Shown here: positions 1-12,750 of the stretch, one piece after another
Numbering within the stretch: the first letter of the stretch is position 1
How the letters are laid out: every line of letters starts with the position of its first letter
NCBI GenBank assembly: GCA_009617715.1
Contig: VTFK01000366.1
Span: 186,001-250,000 of the forward strand
From: Plectrocnemia conspersa
Taxonomy: Eukaryota > Arthropoda > Insecta > Trichoptera > Polycentropodidae
Length of the DNA stretch: 64,000 nt
Direction: 5' to 3'
Notes under the pieces: generated by a model
Databases searched by the model: none
The model's input: only the letters and a program-made list of their open reading frames with translations
What the model was told of the DNA's origin: nothing
Position numbers and translations under genes: made by a program

Positions 1-586
1 GACATCAAAAAATACAATTAATGATCCATAATTGCTATAAAATAAAAATATAAATAGAAAATTAAATCTTCAACTTAAAAATAAAGACTTATATTACATT
101 GTGGTAATTACTGTCTAGCAATTATTATATTATATATTATACTACCTGTAATAAAAAACGACATTCCAAAGCAATTATTTAAAATGTAAAATATAAAAAT
201 CTTCTGGATAACATGTGCTGTACTTAGTTATATATTATATTAGGTAGTCTCTCTAAGATTTTTCATCTGTCGTTTATCAAGGGTGAAAAAACCTAAAAAA
301 ATTTTTTTTAAGAATCGAGATAATTCGCCTTTAAATCAATGTAGAAATTTTATTGTAACACTTGTTACCTTAATAAATATTTTTATTGTTTTTTAATTAT
401 CCTAATGTATTATCTCTTCTATTATTAATTAAATATATAGTATAGGAATGCTAGATAGCATTTAATTGAACATCTAATGTTCTATGAAGTGTTAAATGAT
501 ACGTACCACAATCACCTATGAGATTGTAGATGATGCTCAAACGAACGTCGGGGCTTGACTAAGGGTTCCATCTTCAGCTCATGAAA

Positions 587-614
587 ACACACACCCACTC
601 CAGTGGTTGTGTGT
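587..614. repeat. Short GT/AC hairpin
   Basis: A 13-base arm (587-599) and its reverse complement (602-614) match with one mismatch and leave a two-base spacer. The arms are rich in alternating CA/GT. It sits in a GC-richer patch with nothing else recognisable. It may be only a simple-sequence inversion. Confidence 0.5.
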
Positions 615-1524
615 ATTTTCCAGCTCGACCGAAACCAACATAAACATCGCGATGTCTTAATAGCTTAGTTCGCGGGATCGTTTTATATGCGTTTATACTG
701 GCTTATAAATTTTTCAACTCTACCGCATTTATTTATTTTCTCGCACATATCAACTGAGACGCTTAAATAAATATTATTTTTATCTAAATAATAAAATTAT
801 GATTTTTCTTTGCAAAACAAACACTTAAATGTGCTAACAGCTATAATATACACATGTAAAGTGTTGCGTTCTCAAAACCTTATGTTATTCATTGAATGCG
901 GACAGATTTGCATTTTTCATTTTCTCATAAGTGTTGTAAGATCAGCGAAATTCAAACACGTCTGTGTTCGAATTTGGTTTTATGTGTGTTTTATGCAGGT
1001 GGTGCAAAGTATTGAATGTCTGAAAGATTCATAAAGTTTTCTCAGTTGCCGACTTTAGGAAAGTATATGTTTGCTTGAAACTTTAAAAAGTTCACTTGAA
1101 ATATTCTTTTTTGAATGTAAGTTTATGTGGATTCTATCAAAATCTCTGAAAGAAATTTAAAACTTGAACATAAAGGCTTTGAATATCATAAAAAAAGCAT
1201 AAAAGTGTATTCCAAATAATTTTATAAAATATTCAAAGATAGTTTTATAAAAAAAAAATTAAATTCGTTATACTGGTAAATACATTATTTCGGTATTCGT
1301 TACAAAGAGATTTAACTGTATATACGAATACAAAAACGTAGATAAATCAAATCAATAAAACGTAAAAAAATCGCTATTATCGATAATTTACTAGAAATTC
1401 AATATAAAATAATATTAAATAAATAACAACAGTTATTAAAAAATACGTAAAATTAACAAACTCCCAAATTTATATAAATTAACTCGCTACTCAAAGGGCT
1501 AAATACGCCTTTGAAGAAAAATAA

Positions 1525-1860
1525 AAGAAACTTTTGCTCTTTATACTTTCGACTTTGGGCTTATATGAAGATTTAGGGGCGGAAACAGATATTTATTGTC
1601 TGTACTACTTTTACGTAACAGATACAATTTAGACATTTTTAATCCGTCTTGACATGTTCTACCGGCTTTCAGCACGAATATCAGGTAGCATACCTTTATA
1701 TTTATAAATACACCAATTTTTTGTATATTAACCAAATGCTCAATACCTCTGATCTTAATGAGGTTAGAACCCATAGTAAAATCGATTTTATATTTAAAAA
1801 TGCATTGGGCTCACGCTTGTTTTGTTACAACAGAGTGTGAAAAATAAGTCTCAAATTCTG
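1525..1860. repeat. Diverged dispersed repeat, copy A
   Basis: The segment around 1540-1600 (TATACTTTCGACTTTGGGC, then GAAGATTTAGGGGCGGAAAC) aligns by eye with 23332-23400 (CATACTTTCAACCCTCAAGC, GAAGATTTGGGGCAGAAAC). Weaker similarity continues downstream, including a CCTAATCCGTCT-like block and a GTGTGCTTGT-like block. I take it as two old copies of one mobile element of unknown class. The small ORFs inside are not convincing. Confidence 0.35.
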
Positions 1861-2045
1861 ATACCAATTAAATTCATGGCGCTTTTAACGCGTTTTTGCG
1901 ACAAGTGTGCTTGGAGTATGATCCCGATATTTTAAAGGCATTAAAAATAATTGTGTTTTATTTATCATAATTTGGTAATGATGTAAATATTGCTCATATT
2001 TGTTCAAAGCGAATAATAAAGCAGCGGAACACTATGTAGTTATTT

Positions 2046-2192
2046 TTAACCTTTATTTGCCGAAACATATTGTAATAAATATTTTTGAAAAACATTTTTA
2101 TCAAATTATGGCTTAAAATTCTTAGACCATACTAAGAATCTTTTCAAAGTAGCATAAGCCGATATATTGGATCTTGACAAGCAAAGGGTTAA
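2046..2192. mobile_element. TTAA-flanked MITE-like element, 147 bp
   Basis: The left end reads TTAACCTTTATTTGCCGAAA. The reverse complement of the right end reads TTAACCCTTTGCTTGTCAAG. A TATTG/CAATA pair follows slightly further in. TTAA target duplication with CCCT-type ends is characteristic of piggyBac-group non-autonomous elements. Its length equals that of the element at 19106-19252. There is no coding capacity. Confidence 0.5.
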
Positions 2193-3074
2193 GAAACAAT
2201 CGGTACAAATATGGTCTCAGAATATTTAAAAATATAAAAAGTTTTATTAACAAAAGCCGCATATTACAGTTCTCGATCATACAAAAGTAAGGCGCTAGTA
2301 ATTCAAAGTTTATGATCATTTGAAAAGTTGAAAAATGCTTAGTAAATGAGTGCCACATTAATTATTAGTATATCAAAAAATTCGCAATTATGTTTTGCAA
2401 TTATTTTTTGACCAACATAATAATTTATTTAAGAAATCTATAATAAAGTTATAATAGATTACACAGCACTTATTTAAATATATGTAAAATTTGTTTAAAA
2501 CTATTCTATCATAGCAAGAATACCTTTTTACCGTTTAAGCTTCAACTCAGCTTACGAATAGCAAAGAGCTCTTGAAAATATTTAAAATGCTTGTGCAAAG
2601 AGCGCATTTAAATCATACTTTACTTTATGAATATCACAGAGGCTTTTAACATAATGTTTTTTAATGTAGAGAGCTCTAAAAAATCTGTATAATACATATA
2701 TTAAAAAGCCTAGTTAATTTTCAAATGGTTACTTTATTTACTTTTAATATAAGACAATAACGTGTCAGTGACAAACAATACTTTTTGTAAAATGTAAGGT
2801 AGAGATGCAACTCAAGTTTAACAGAAACAATGGTGATTTTTTTAATTCTAAAAACAAAAAACATTTTTTAATATTTTTTAAATACAATTGTATTCTTTTT
2901 AGAAAAAAATATTTTTCCATTAAGTAAATTTTTGATTAAGTCAAAATAGTATGTTAATATTTTTTGCTGTGCAGCTGTGAAGATCATTTATTTATTTTAG
3001 TAATTACATACGCCTCTTTATAAGTCCTCTTTTCGTATCTGCGTCCGAAGGATTCAGTCGTATTTAAAATAGGT

Positions 3075-3130
3075 TGATCAAAGTTTGACTCAAAGAGAGA
3101 AGCGGTTGCTGTTTTAATATTTTATGGTCT
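3075..3130 (-). repeat. Dispersed repeat (CAACCGCTTC family), copy 1
   Basis: On the minus strand this reads CAACCGCTTCTCTCTTTGAG then TCAAACTTTGATCAACC. It resembles the plus-strand segments at 28590-28660 and 61255-61330, which read CCGCTTCCCTCTTCAC then GTCAACC or ATCAACC. It is probably an old fragment of a mobile element of unknown class. Confidence 0.3.
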
Positions 3131-4633
3131 AGAGTTGGTATGCCTTCTTTCAAATACAAGTTTGTATCAACTAATCAATTCAAAATTACAGATCTTATTC
3201 AATAATTGATTAATAAAAGTTTGAATTGGAAGTGATGTTCAGGTCATGTATTTATAATACATGTCCCCGCCTGATAATAAATAGGATTCGCTTATTTGTT
3301 CTGTAACGAACTATTACTGGTTTGTAAGTCAATCGTTTATTTACTAGATTTTCAAATGTCTATTACAATTAAACTATTAAAAAAAATCAAATTTATGACT
3401 GCAGTTAAGTTTTATAACAAAGACAAAAGTAGATTTTAAATAAATCGTGTTGGACGGTATATGCAATATATAAAAAAAAAATCTGATGAAAATAAATTTT
3501 TGATATATATCTTCTGATTCTGGCGGAATAAGAAAAAAGACAACACACCTGCCGATGTTTATGCCTTAATAGTGTATTATTTAGATTCTCACGCCCGTGC
3601 GTATATTTGCCAAAAGAATTTTGAACGTTTTGTATCTGTCATCAACTGGTGATTTGCAATTTCAAGGACAATTTCAAAGACCACTTAAATAACATAATTG
3701 ATGCTAATTCGTGATAAATTACTGTCGGGAATAAATTTAGTCAGAAATTCGAGCATCTTCTCCATTGATTGGTAAATAAATATTAAAAATAGATAGTATG
3801 TAATGTAACAGCAGCTTTAGAAAGTAATGATATGTGCTTTTATCATTAATAACTTAAAGCTTTCTGTGAAGTATTTAAATAATTAGTATTTTGTATTACA
3901 AGCTGACTGAAAATTCAATGGATTAAATTTGAGCTTAGACAAAAATGCAAGCACTTTTTGCATTGATTGGTTAATAAATACCCTAAATAAATAGTATATA
4001 ATGTAATATTAGCATGAGAGAGTCCCAATGGGTATTTTTATAGCCAATTCAGATTCAAAGAAGTAAACTCTTTGTGTTTAAAGTGTGAGATAAATAGTAT
4101 CATGTATTATAAGCTGACTGAAAATTCAATTGATTGTGTTTGATTAAAAATAAAAATATAAGCACCTTTAGCATTGCTTGATAACTTAATATAAAAAACT
4201 ATAGTATATAATATATTTATATCATATTTATATGTTTAGTATGTAGACATACAAATAGTGTTTCAAGTTTGTTCCTGGAATTCATAAATAACATTTCAGA
4301 ATTTCTGATATTTCGTTTTATTTAAAGATTGGAATTTTGATTGGAACAAATCTAAGGATTTTTATTCTATTATATATTTAGATTAGGACAATGTGTTAAC
4401 AAAAAGTCAAGGAAAAGTAATATTTCATTTTTATTATATATTTATATTTTTATAGAAAATCATAATGTAATTACATTAAAAAAATAATGAGATAAATTAA
4501 GTAAATAGATTTTTAAAAATAATAACTAGAACTACAGCAATTATTATTATTATTAATATGATATGGAACAATATTTATAAAAATATTCATGATAGTAAAA
4601 TAAAATTTTAGAACAGAATATCGATTCAAAATA

Positions 4634-4900
4634 AAACCGTGGTTTTATGCTGATGTTAAAAATGCTTTAAAGAGAAGAGGCGAATCATATAAAATATTTC
4701 AAGTAATAAAACCAAAACGAGTAGAATATAAAGTTTTAAATGAAAAATTTAAAATAAACCAACAATGTAGAAATATGGCAGACAAAGCATTTAGAATATC
4801 TAAAAAAATGGTATGAAAAGTCGATAGATGAAATAAAAAATCACCCGAATAAAATGTGGTCAGTAATAAAAAAAATAAAAGAGATACATACTATATTGAG
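4634..4900 (+). pseudogene. Decayed non-LTR retrotransposon ORF fragment
   Basis: Translation from 4634 gives KPWFYADVKNALKRRGESYK and continues through KPKRVEYKVLNEKFKINQQ to a stop near 4816. Shifting frame gives WYEKSIDEIKNHPNKMWSVI. This Trp/Tyr/Lys-rich pattern (PWF..v..a...R...Y, eYk.l, kyy..i.e.k..p.k.W..i) is what is found between endonuclease and reverse transcriptase in Jockey/CR1-like LINE ORF2 proteins. It has at least one frameshift and is plainly dead. Assignment to a LINE family is inference. Confidence 0.5.
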
Positions 4901-4924
4901 AGTATTGAAGAGATTGTAAATCAG

Positions 4925-4999
4925 GCGCGTACGGTGAGGCACATCCCCTTTCGCTCGCTCGCGTGTTAAGTGAGTGAGAGATAAGGGCGTGCGTTACAT
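4925..4999. repeat. GC-rich dispersed repeat, copy 1
   Basis: This 75-bp block contains GCGCGTACGGTGAG, CCCTTTCGCTCGCTCGCG, GTGAGAGATAAGGG and GTGCGTTACAT. It matches 8443-8516 nearly base for base, with a few substitutions and one length change. Its composition stands out sharply from the surrounding DNA. It follows the LINE remnant, but I cannot tell whether it belongs to it. The class is unknown. Confidence 0.7.
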
Positions 5000-5249
5000 G
5001 CGCTCTTATCATGCCACTAATAGTATTTAACTAGCCGAAAATTCAATGGATTGTGTTTGAGGTTAATGCAAAAATATTGTCACTTTTCACACATATAGAA
5101 AATGAATTGTATGAAATTTAACAGCAGCAATACAAATTCACAATATGTGCTTTCAAAGCCGAAACACATTAAAAGAAGTTAATGTTTCATGTTAGGTGTG
5201 ATATAAATAGTATAATATATTATGAGCTTCAGGAATCCAACTAAATAAT

Positions 5250-8200
5250 TACAGTTGAAAGTTGTTGTGAATAATTAACAAAATTACACACTGCCCTTTA
5301 AAAGGACAGGCCAGAATTAATGAACATTAAAGGGGTTGTCTCTTACCACGACAACACGCAACCATATGTGGCGATAAACTGAAATGAAAATAATTTGATT
5401 AATGAATAAAGCACCCACCATATACTTTATTATAAAAAAATATTGGTTCTAGCAAGATATGTAAAGGATTTAATAAATACGAATGTAAAAAGGCATGAAA
5501 TATATAATATTTTTATAATCACTTGCTATTTTATAGAAGTAAAGTTTATATAACTAACTAACGCCATCGAAGCGATATTTAATATTGCTATTGGTAATAA
5601 AATAGTTGTAAAAAATCATAGTTTATTTATAATATATTTTAATATTTACATCCATGTTTTTTTTATGTTTTTTTTATTATACTCAGATGAACTATTTTTC
5701 ACACATTAACTAAATTAATTATATCAAAGTTTTACTTATCTAAAAAAAAAAATAGTAATTGAATAATCAATTTGTCTTTATTCGATATTGCTTTATGAAA
5801 TATTGTATTTTTGTTGAATCATATCTTAATGTTGTATGAAATCCAAAGCATCTCTAAGAAGTCTCCTGGCATTGTGATCTCTAAAGCACAGGAGTGTTAC
5901 AGCAGTTTGCGAATTTTCACATCCGTTCCTTTTTCAATCAGTATAAATCGTCAAATATCTACTCGGCCGAAACGCGGATTTACGGCCTCGAATCGGCATT
6001 TGTAACTCACTCAACGCCAACTTTTACACCTCGGCCGAACGAGAGATTTATCTCTCTCGACTCACCCGAGAATGCACCCAAAGCTCTCGACGAAACGCTT
6101 GAGACACTTCTAACCTTTGATATACTTTTTTATCGTATGTTGTATATTTTTCGAGAAATCCAACACGTCAAGATGACAGAGTGCCGTCCAGGTCATCAGT
6201 CAAGTCATAATATTGGCGAGTGCCAGAATATTTTAAGCGATTTTCCAATCCGCTCTTTGATAGCCCATTCACTAAAAATCGAGGTTTATTTTTGAGTCGC
6301 GGTTTATAAAACAAGTTAAAATTAAACTCTTGTGCTTTAATAATAATTTGATTGCGGCGTCGAAAGCTATAAATATACAATTCTTGACGTTTTTAATAGT
6401 ACATGCATAACTTGTGTACAATATTATGAAAACGTTGGTTTATAATAGTACTACATACTTGGAATGTCTCGTGTTGCAGACCTGTATTTTAAATGTTGAA
6501 ATACCTATAATAATTTCAAGTATTAGTATAAAATTCAATTACAAAAAACATTTAATAAAAAAATATATAAGCTATATTTCGCAAAGTAGCACAATATATT
6601 TTTTTTATTTTATTTAGAAATATTTACACATGTAGTAGGATATAATATACGTATAATTCCGCTGAATATTGATTGCCAATAATTCGTTTAGGTGTCCATG
6701 TTTCAAAGCAGTGTTATTAAAACATTTCAATTAATTATTATCAAATAAAAAAGTGCGTGGGACACATTTTATCATCGCTTCGCAGATAATCCCCTATCGA
6801 CACACAGAGGGATACTTCACAAATACAGGAAAATCCCCGTTTATTCGTTCCGCGTCGAACGCTTCCCGCGGGCGCGTCACTTCCGGGAAAATTAAATCCG
6901 GAAGCCCGGATGAAAGCTCGAATGTGGAGAAAGAAAGTCCGGGGGTGGAAATTGACGGGTAAATCGCGGAAATCCATTCGGGACCATTGGACACGGTTGT
7001 TTTCGATTTCCGAGGATTATGGTTTACCGACTTGGATAAACATATATGTATTGGGTATCGGAAAATAATACGTACCTTTGTACCTTTTGTTGTAGGCGAA
7101 TAAATATTGTACAGAGGTGTTAATTGTATTTATCGTGTATCAAATCAATTTGGTACGCTAAAATTAAGTTTGCATACTGATGAATATATTTGCCTATTTT
7201 ATTTGCAGTATTCATATAAGGCAGATCCAAAAGTTTATTATTTAAATATTAAATGAAAATTTCTAAATATAGTCTTTTGCAACCTTGACGCATTTTTAAC
7301 TTTTAAATTTATATTCTTGCGATCCACAAATACTTAACATTTTCCTCATCCCATATGCAAGATTTGTGCTTAAGGGTTAGTCGCTTTTTTTCTGACAAAT
7401 GATTCATGTAGTTTCTGTGATTTTTTTTATATATTTAGATTATTAGGTAATTATATTATATAGTATCTGACGATAGAGCGATTAATCCATATTATTAAAA
7501 TAAAGTTGAACATTATTTTACCAATTAGCATACACACCGATTGAATCATCTCTTTTTGAGATGATCGATCTGAATGGTAATAATGCGGAACCAGACGTTG
7601 CAATTTTAAGTCATATTAAAAGGTAGATTGAGCTATTGAAATTCAAGTGACTGCTAAGATTAGTTCGGATGAACTCTCATTTATTTTTAGTTCGAAACGA
7701 AGTTGTACTTCTAAATTAAGTTTCTTACTGAAGTATTTAAAAAAAAAAGTGATTTTGTACGGCCAAATTTTAGCATATTTACCTTTGAGAATTGGGAGAA
7801 GTACAACATTCTTTCCAGTCCTTGATTTGAGTTTATCTAATCTTATTGGCGTGCATCTGTGTAATGCTTTGGTTCGTGAAATGTTTCAACTAATCCACGG
7901 ACCTTCGTGACTAATTTTCAAGCAACGATTACGGGTGGTCCTGATATAATTATGAAAATAATTGTGATCTCATTAGCATTAGAGAAAAATATTTAGTTCA
8001 AATAAAATTTAAACTTTAATAAACGTTACTTGTAAATATATACCACTGTGATATTGAGTGCAATTTTTCAAGTTTAATAATAAAAGTCGTTGTTCAAATT
8101 TCAGAGCTTCAGCTGCATGTCTGTATTTATTCAACAGTATTTATTAAATTCTAGAATACTTGCATTGATTTTTTAACTATCTATAAGCTTTATTTTATAT

Positions 8201-8442
8201 TATGAAATATATATAAATTTATAAAAAAATAATACAACATAATTAATAAATCAAAAATATATAAAAAATAAATATTTCATTTAAAATACAATCGCTATAA
8301 AAATTGAAGCCTCAGTGAAGCGTATAGCCGAAACTTTTTTAATAACTTCAAGCGTACGTATAATATATGCGTAGTATCTGATACCATTTTTAAGGAGAAA
8401 GCCCCGGCGGTGAGGCTTCTCAGAAGTCGAACGTTGGACCAA
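5250..8442. other. Intergenic; GC-richer islands at 5900-6290 and 6750-7010
   Basis: No gene is recognisable. An open frame of 133 codons at 5894-6295 runs through a GC-richer patch with repeated CTCGGCCGAA, but it shows no motif and no splice context. The 6750-7010 patch is open in three frames on both strands, as expected for GC-rich noncoding DNA in an AT-rich genome. The rest is AT-rich and unremarkable. Confidence 0.5.
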
Positions 8443-8516
8443 GCGCGTACGGTGAGATACTTTCCCTTTCGCTCGCTCGCGTGTGAACTGGTGAGAGATA
8501 AGGGTGTGCGTTACAT
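8443..8516. repeat. GC-rich dispersed repeat, copy 2
   Basis: This is the second copy of the 4925-4999 block. It keeps CGCTCGCTCGCG and the closing GTGCGTTACAT. The immediate flanks differ from those of copy 1, which supports dispersal rather than tandem duplication. No protein signal was seen. Confidence 0.7.
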
Positions 8517-11218
8517 AAATAAATTAGTATAATAAATAGTCATACTATGTTCGTATAAAAGAAAACACGTTATTAATAAACTTTAAATACAAGTTATAGA
8601 ATTATAAAATATATTGAATGATATAATTTAAATTTTATTAAAATACATTTAATTATCTTTAAATTGAGCAATTAAATATATATATTTAATAATAAGCAAA
8701 ACTATTATTTTAATTGCAATTAAATTATTATTTTAATTTAGTATAAAATATACAAAAATAAATATATTTTTCATTTGCAATATTACAATAATGAAAAATT
8801 CTTTCACCCAGTTACGTTTTTTTTAAACTCAATAAAATATTTTTTATATCAAAAAAACAAGTTGGTAGTGAATCTAGTATAAGGGTTTTATCTATAATAT
8901 AATTGGATCTCAATGTATAAATAATGTTGTATGATTGAAATATATTTTAATTGAATTCGGCATAATATCTTAACTGATAAGATCATCAAACAATGTTTAA
9001 ACAATACTCTCATGTTGAACAATGTGATTATTAAATTATAATATTAATGCGTTAATACAGTGCCGGTGTATCCCTTGCGCTTATAATACCCGACAATAAT
9101 CCTAATAATACCAGACACTAATATATGCATGCACGTGTAATAATACATGTGAATTAGAGATTTCGTCGCTGTAAATGTCTCCGGTGTAAATCACCTGTTA
9201 TTCTGTGTAACCGTAACATCTGGTGACTCAAGTTAGTAACAATGAGTGTGGGCGATGCATCGCAAAGTGGATAACAAGGTATAAATTATGCCACTTTAAT
9301 GCATGCAGAATAACTGCTTCGAAAGTGTATCTCAATTAACGTCAGGTGGCGCAATAAAGTTTGGGAACTTTTGGTACATACAGACGGTTTCGAATACCGA
9401 AGTCTAATTCCGTGGAAAAGTGTTTCATTCAAATTTCTTAGAAACTTTATCTAATTATTTAGAACAGTCACTGATTAAATAACACATTTATCTTATAGAG
9501 ATATTTTATGAATTTTATTAAAATTCTCCTAACTACAGAGAGTACCTGGCTTTGCTTGTATTTCAGTCAATAGCATATAATAAATATTAATTAATTGCAT
9601 GTATGTCGTTAATAAGGAGCAAAAATAATTAAAATACATTTTATTTAGATCGTACTTATTGACACATTTTATTGTATAGTTTATATTTAAAAACATATGA
9701 GTAACTGATTTACAGTGGTTGTTGACTGTGTTAACCTGGTTGTAGTGCATTTTGGTTAAAGACTTGAGATAATATTTCTCATGATGCCTATTTGATTTTT
9801 TTCTTGAAAAATGTATCTAATTCATATTTTTAAATTGAGTTTAAATTTTATTTAATATTTGTGTACAGCTGTTTAATCACAAATAGCTTTAATTGCCATA
9901 AGATATTCTAAGAAAATCTTGACCAAAAACAATTTATATACTATATCTTCTTACAATATATTTTTTTTATTAAAACATTTGTATTATATACATTTTTCTC
10001 TATTTTTGAAGCTGTGGTTGTAAATCATTACGAATCTGAAATGTAGTGTGTAATTCTTAAATCGATTTTTAGCGCTGTACCGTCAATGTACAACCATATA
10101 TTATATATTTTTTTCCACTTGGAAAAAGTCGAGAAATTCCTTTGGCACCGTATTACATACATATTGTATAAACTCACACATACATATAGCGAGAAAAGCA
10201 AAGCTTAAGAACATTGTCCCCCGGAGGCTTTTAGTTCCCTAGGCGAAAATTTAAAATTGCCCTCTTTGAGTTATGTGCGTTTTTCGCATTCCTCGTCTCA
10301 AATGCTTCTAACATTACAGCGCCCAGGGCGAGTGTTCGTAACTTTGTATAGTTATTTTTACATTTTGTACAACTTATTTAATAGTGTTATTAAACTTAAT
10401 TTTTTTCTCGTCCTCTATTTTTTAAAGTCATTTTATAAACTATTTAAACACTCATTTACTATTTTTCGTAACAAATTGTAATAATTTTGTACGTAGAATT
10501 AATCATCTTATATCAAACAACTATACATTGAAATATAAGCCTCCTTCCCCAACATATAAGGGTCGTAATATTCTACCATCCAATTTCGAAAGCCTTATAA
10601 CCACCTCTCGAATATTCAAAGAGAGCTTTCCCTATGCTTCATAAGCCAATCAATTATTCCTCTTTTACTGAATTTGTAACGTATTAAAGAATTTTGCTTC
10701 TTTTTATTATTAGAGGCATAAGTATAATATATATATTTTTATATATATATATATATATATATTTTTAATATAAAAAAATGTTATTAAAAATATAATTTTT
10801 TTAATACAAAAGTTTTACAAAGATTTTATAAAATTATTTATATTAGATTCTATAAAACTAATAATTTATTAAAAACTATTTATACATTTTAAAATTTTTG
10901 TGATTATTTTTCTATTATCAAATTTATAACATTGTATAGTATATACTAATAAGGATGTTTTAAGGAATTCAATTTTAGCTACAATTTTTTTTAATTATAT
11001 GTTAATATAATATTTTTTAAAATAAGAAGATTCGCTTTTTTTTAATAATAATCGCTACAAAATTACCTTGTAATTTTTATGCCCAAATCATTTTTTTAAA
11101 TTGGTTATTTATATATTCAAAAAAGTTTAGTATAAATATTTTGTCACAAATATTGAATTTAAATAATAATATATATTATAAAATACTTTTACGTCACATG
11201 TCAATAATCTTTTTTTTT
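8517..11218. other. Intergenic, AT-rich
   Basis: I see no gene. GC-richer patches occur at about 9050-9400 and 10200-10340. A TA dinucleotide run lies near 10741-10762. The remainder is AT-rich sequence with short spurious open frames. Confidence 0.5.
10741..10762. repeat. (TA)n microsatellite
   Basis: A run of about 22 bases of alternating A and T lies in AT-rich noncoding DNA. There is nothing else of note. Confidence 0.9.
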
Positions 11219-12750
11219 GTGCACGTGTTTATTTTTTAATACATAATATAATGTGCACGTGTTTATTTTTTAATATAATCCTTTAAATCAGCACATTAAA
11301 ATTATTTTAAATAATTTTTGTTGCAAAAAATTAAATAAAGTTCAGTTACAAAAAAATTGTGAAATTTTTTGTTTTGTAAATAGACTTGATTAAAATTTTT
11401 TCACAAATGTTATTTTATATAATAAAATAAAAAATTTGCTAAAAATACAAAAAATGAATTCTCTAAACCGCTTTTATAAGTTATTTAAAAACTGCCTATT
11501 TTATGTAGCAATAAAAACATCAATAATATCTTTAACTAATCTTTTTTTTTTTTTTTCATCCCTATAGACTTTTTTACCGCAGAAATAAAAATACAATAAA
11601 TATGTAAGTCGTTTTTTAGACTCTCATTAAACTTTTTAAATGAACATCCAAAATTCATGTGTATGCGGAAGTATTTTTTAATATATATTTATATTTTTTT
11701 ATAGTAGGATGCATATATAGATGCATATACATATATAGTAGGCTTAATAAATTAAATCTAAAGTTAACATTTGTATTTTTTTCAAAAAGTCCTTACTATA
11801 GAATTTTTTTTTTTTATAAAATTAAAGTTATTTATATATTTGATCAATTGCTGTATTTTTTCATTATAAAAAAAAACCTAATTTAAAATATTGTGTGTAA
11901 ACATTTTCTAAGCCAATCAATTTTTATAAGCCAATCAATTTTTCTTTCACCTAATGATATATGTTTTTAGTTATTCTAATTTTCAAGACAATAATATAAT
12001 AGTTGTTTTTTAATACAAATTGTTCATTATTCTTTCAGATTTGTTTTAAAAATGTTTTTGTTATAATAAAAAATATTTTTAATTGCACAAAACTAATAAA
12101 AAAATTTTTTACAATAAGTGCTACAGTAAAATTATTTTTTAACAAATCTATATTTGCCATTATAGTTTTAAATCTACAGTATTTTGTACCGTAAATCCCA
12201 AAAATCAGTACATAATTGCACGTTTAAATTATTTTAAAAAATATTTGTGGCAAAAAATGTAATAAAATTCAATTACAAATAAAAAATATGAAAAATAAAT
12301 AAAAATTAAATACAATATTTATTTATTATAATCATTATTTTTATGGAAATAAACTTAATCACATTTTTGTCACAAATGTATTTTTTAAATATAATAAAAA
12401 AAAATTGTTAAAAAAAAAGTTATTTAAAAAATACTGCCAATTTTATGTGTGGATTAAAACACTAATGATAAGTTTAACTAATTGCTTATTTGTTTTTAAT
12501 CTCTAAATATTTTTTAAGTAAATGATAACAAATATATATTTGCCATTATGGTTTTAAATCTACAGTATTTCTTAACAAAATTTTTTTTTTAAATCTACAG
12601 TATTTTTAAACAAATATAATAAATTAACGTACAATATTTTTTAACAAATTTATATTTGTCATGATGGTTTTAAATCTGTAGTAATTTTTAGCAAATTTTT
12701 AATAGATTACAAATTTATTGAAACACCAATTATTTGTATAATATTAGTAA
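11219..12750. repeat. Degenerate ~0.94-kb tandem duplication
   Basis: Successive landmarks in 11.29-11.53 kb recur in the same order at 12.22-12.47 kb. The first is ATTATTTTAAA then TTG-TGGCAAAAAA. Next is CTTGATTAAA..TTTTTCACAAATGT against CTTAATCACATTTTTGTCACAAATGT, followed by TTTTATGT-G-ATTAAAAC. The offsets are 930, 968 and 935 bases. Near the start, GTGCACGTGTTTATTTTTTA occurs twice in succession (about 11220 and 11253). Near the end, a block with TTTGCCATTATGGTTTTAAA is repeated at about 12150, 12540 and 12650. This is an old, AT-rich nested duplication with no coding signal. Confidence 0.55.

Larger units (their letters stand above)
1..3680. other. Intergenic, AT-rich, repeat fragments
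   Basis: I see no convincing gene here. Short open frames carry no recognisable motif and have AT-biased composition like the surrounding DNA. The stretch holds a short hairpin near 587-614, a diverged dispersed repeat at about 1525-1860, a 147-bp TTAA-flanked element at 2046-2192 and one copy of a dispersed repeat near 3075-3130 (each listed separately). The 540-680 segment is GC-richer than its surroundings. Confidence 0.6.
3690..5230. repeat. Degenerate ~211-bp tandem repeat, interrupted
   Basis: A motif AGCTGACTGAAAATTCAA occurs at 3901 and 4112, with a diverged version at 5032 (CTAGCCGAAAATTCAATGG). Each is followed about 45 bases later by a block like AAGCAC..TTTGCATTGATTGG, then AATAGTATATAATGTAA, and the unit closes with GATAAATAGTATCATGTATTATA. 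A partial first unit starts near 3690. The spacing between units 2 and 3 is 211 bp. The gap from about 4200 to 5030 before the last unit holds a LINE remnant and a GC-rich dispersed repeat, so the array seems to have been split by insertion. Confidence 0.6.

Noticed and set aside
5894..6295. 133-codon open frame in a GC-richer patch
   Set aside because: It has no recognisable motif, no conserved start context and no splice signals that extend it. A second frame overlaps it. GC-rich noncoding DNA easily yields such a frame here.
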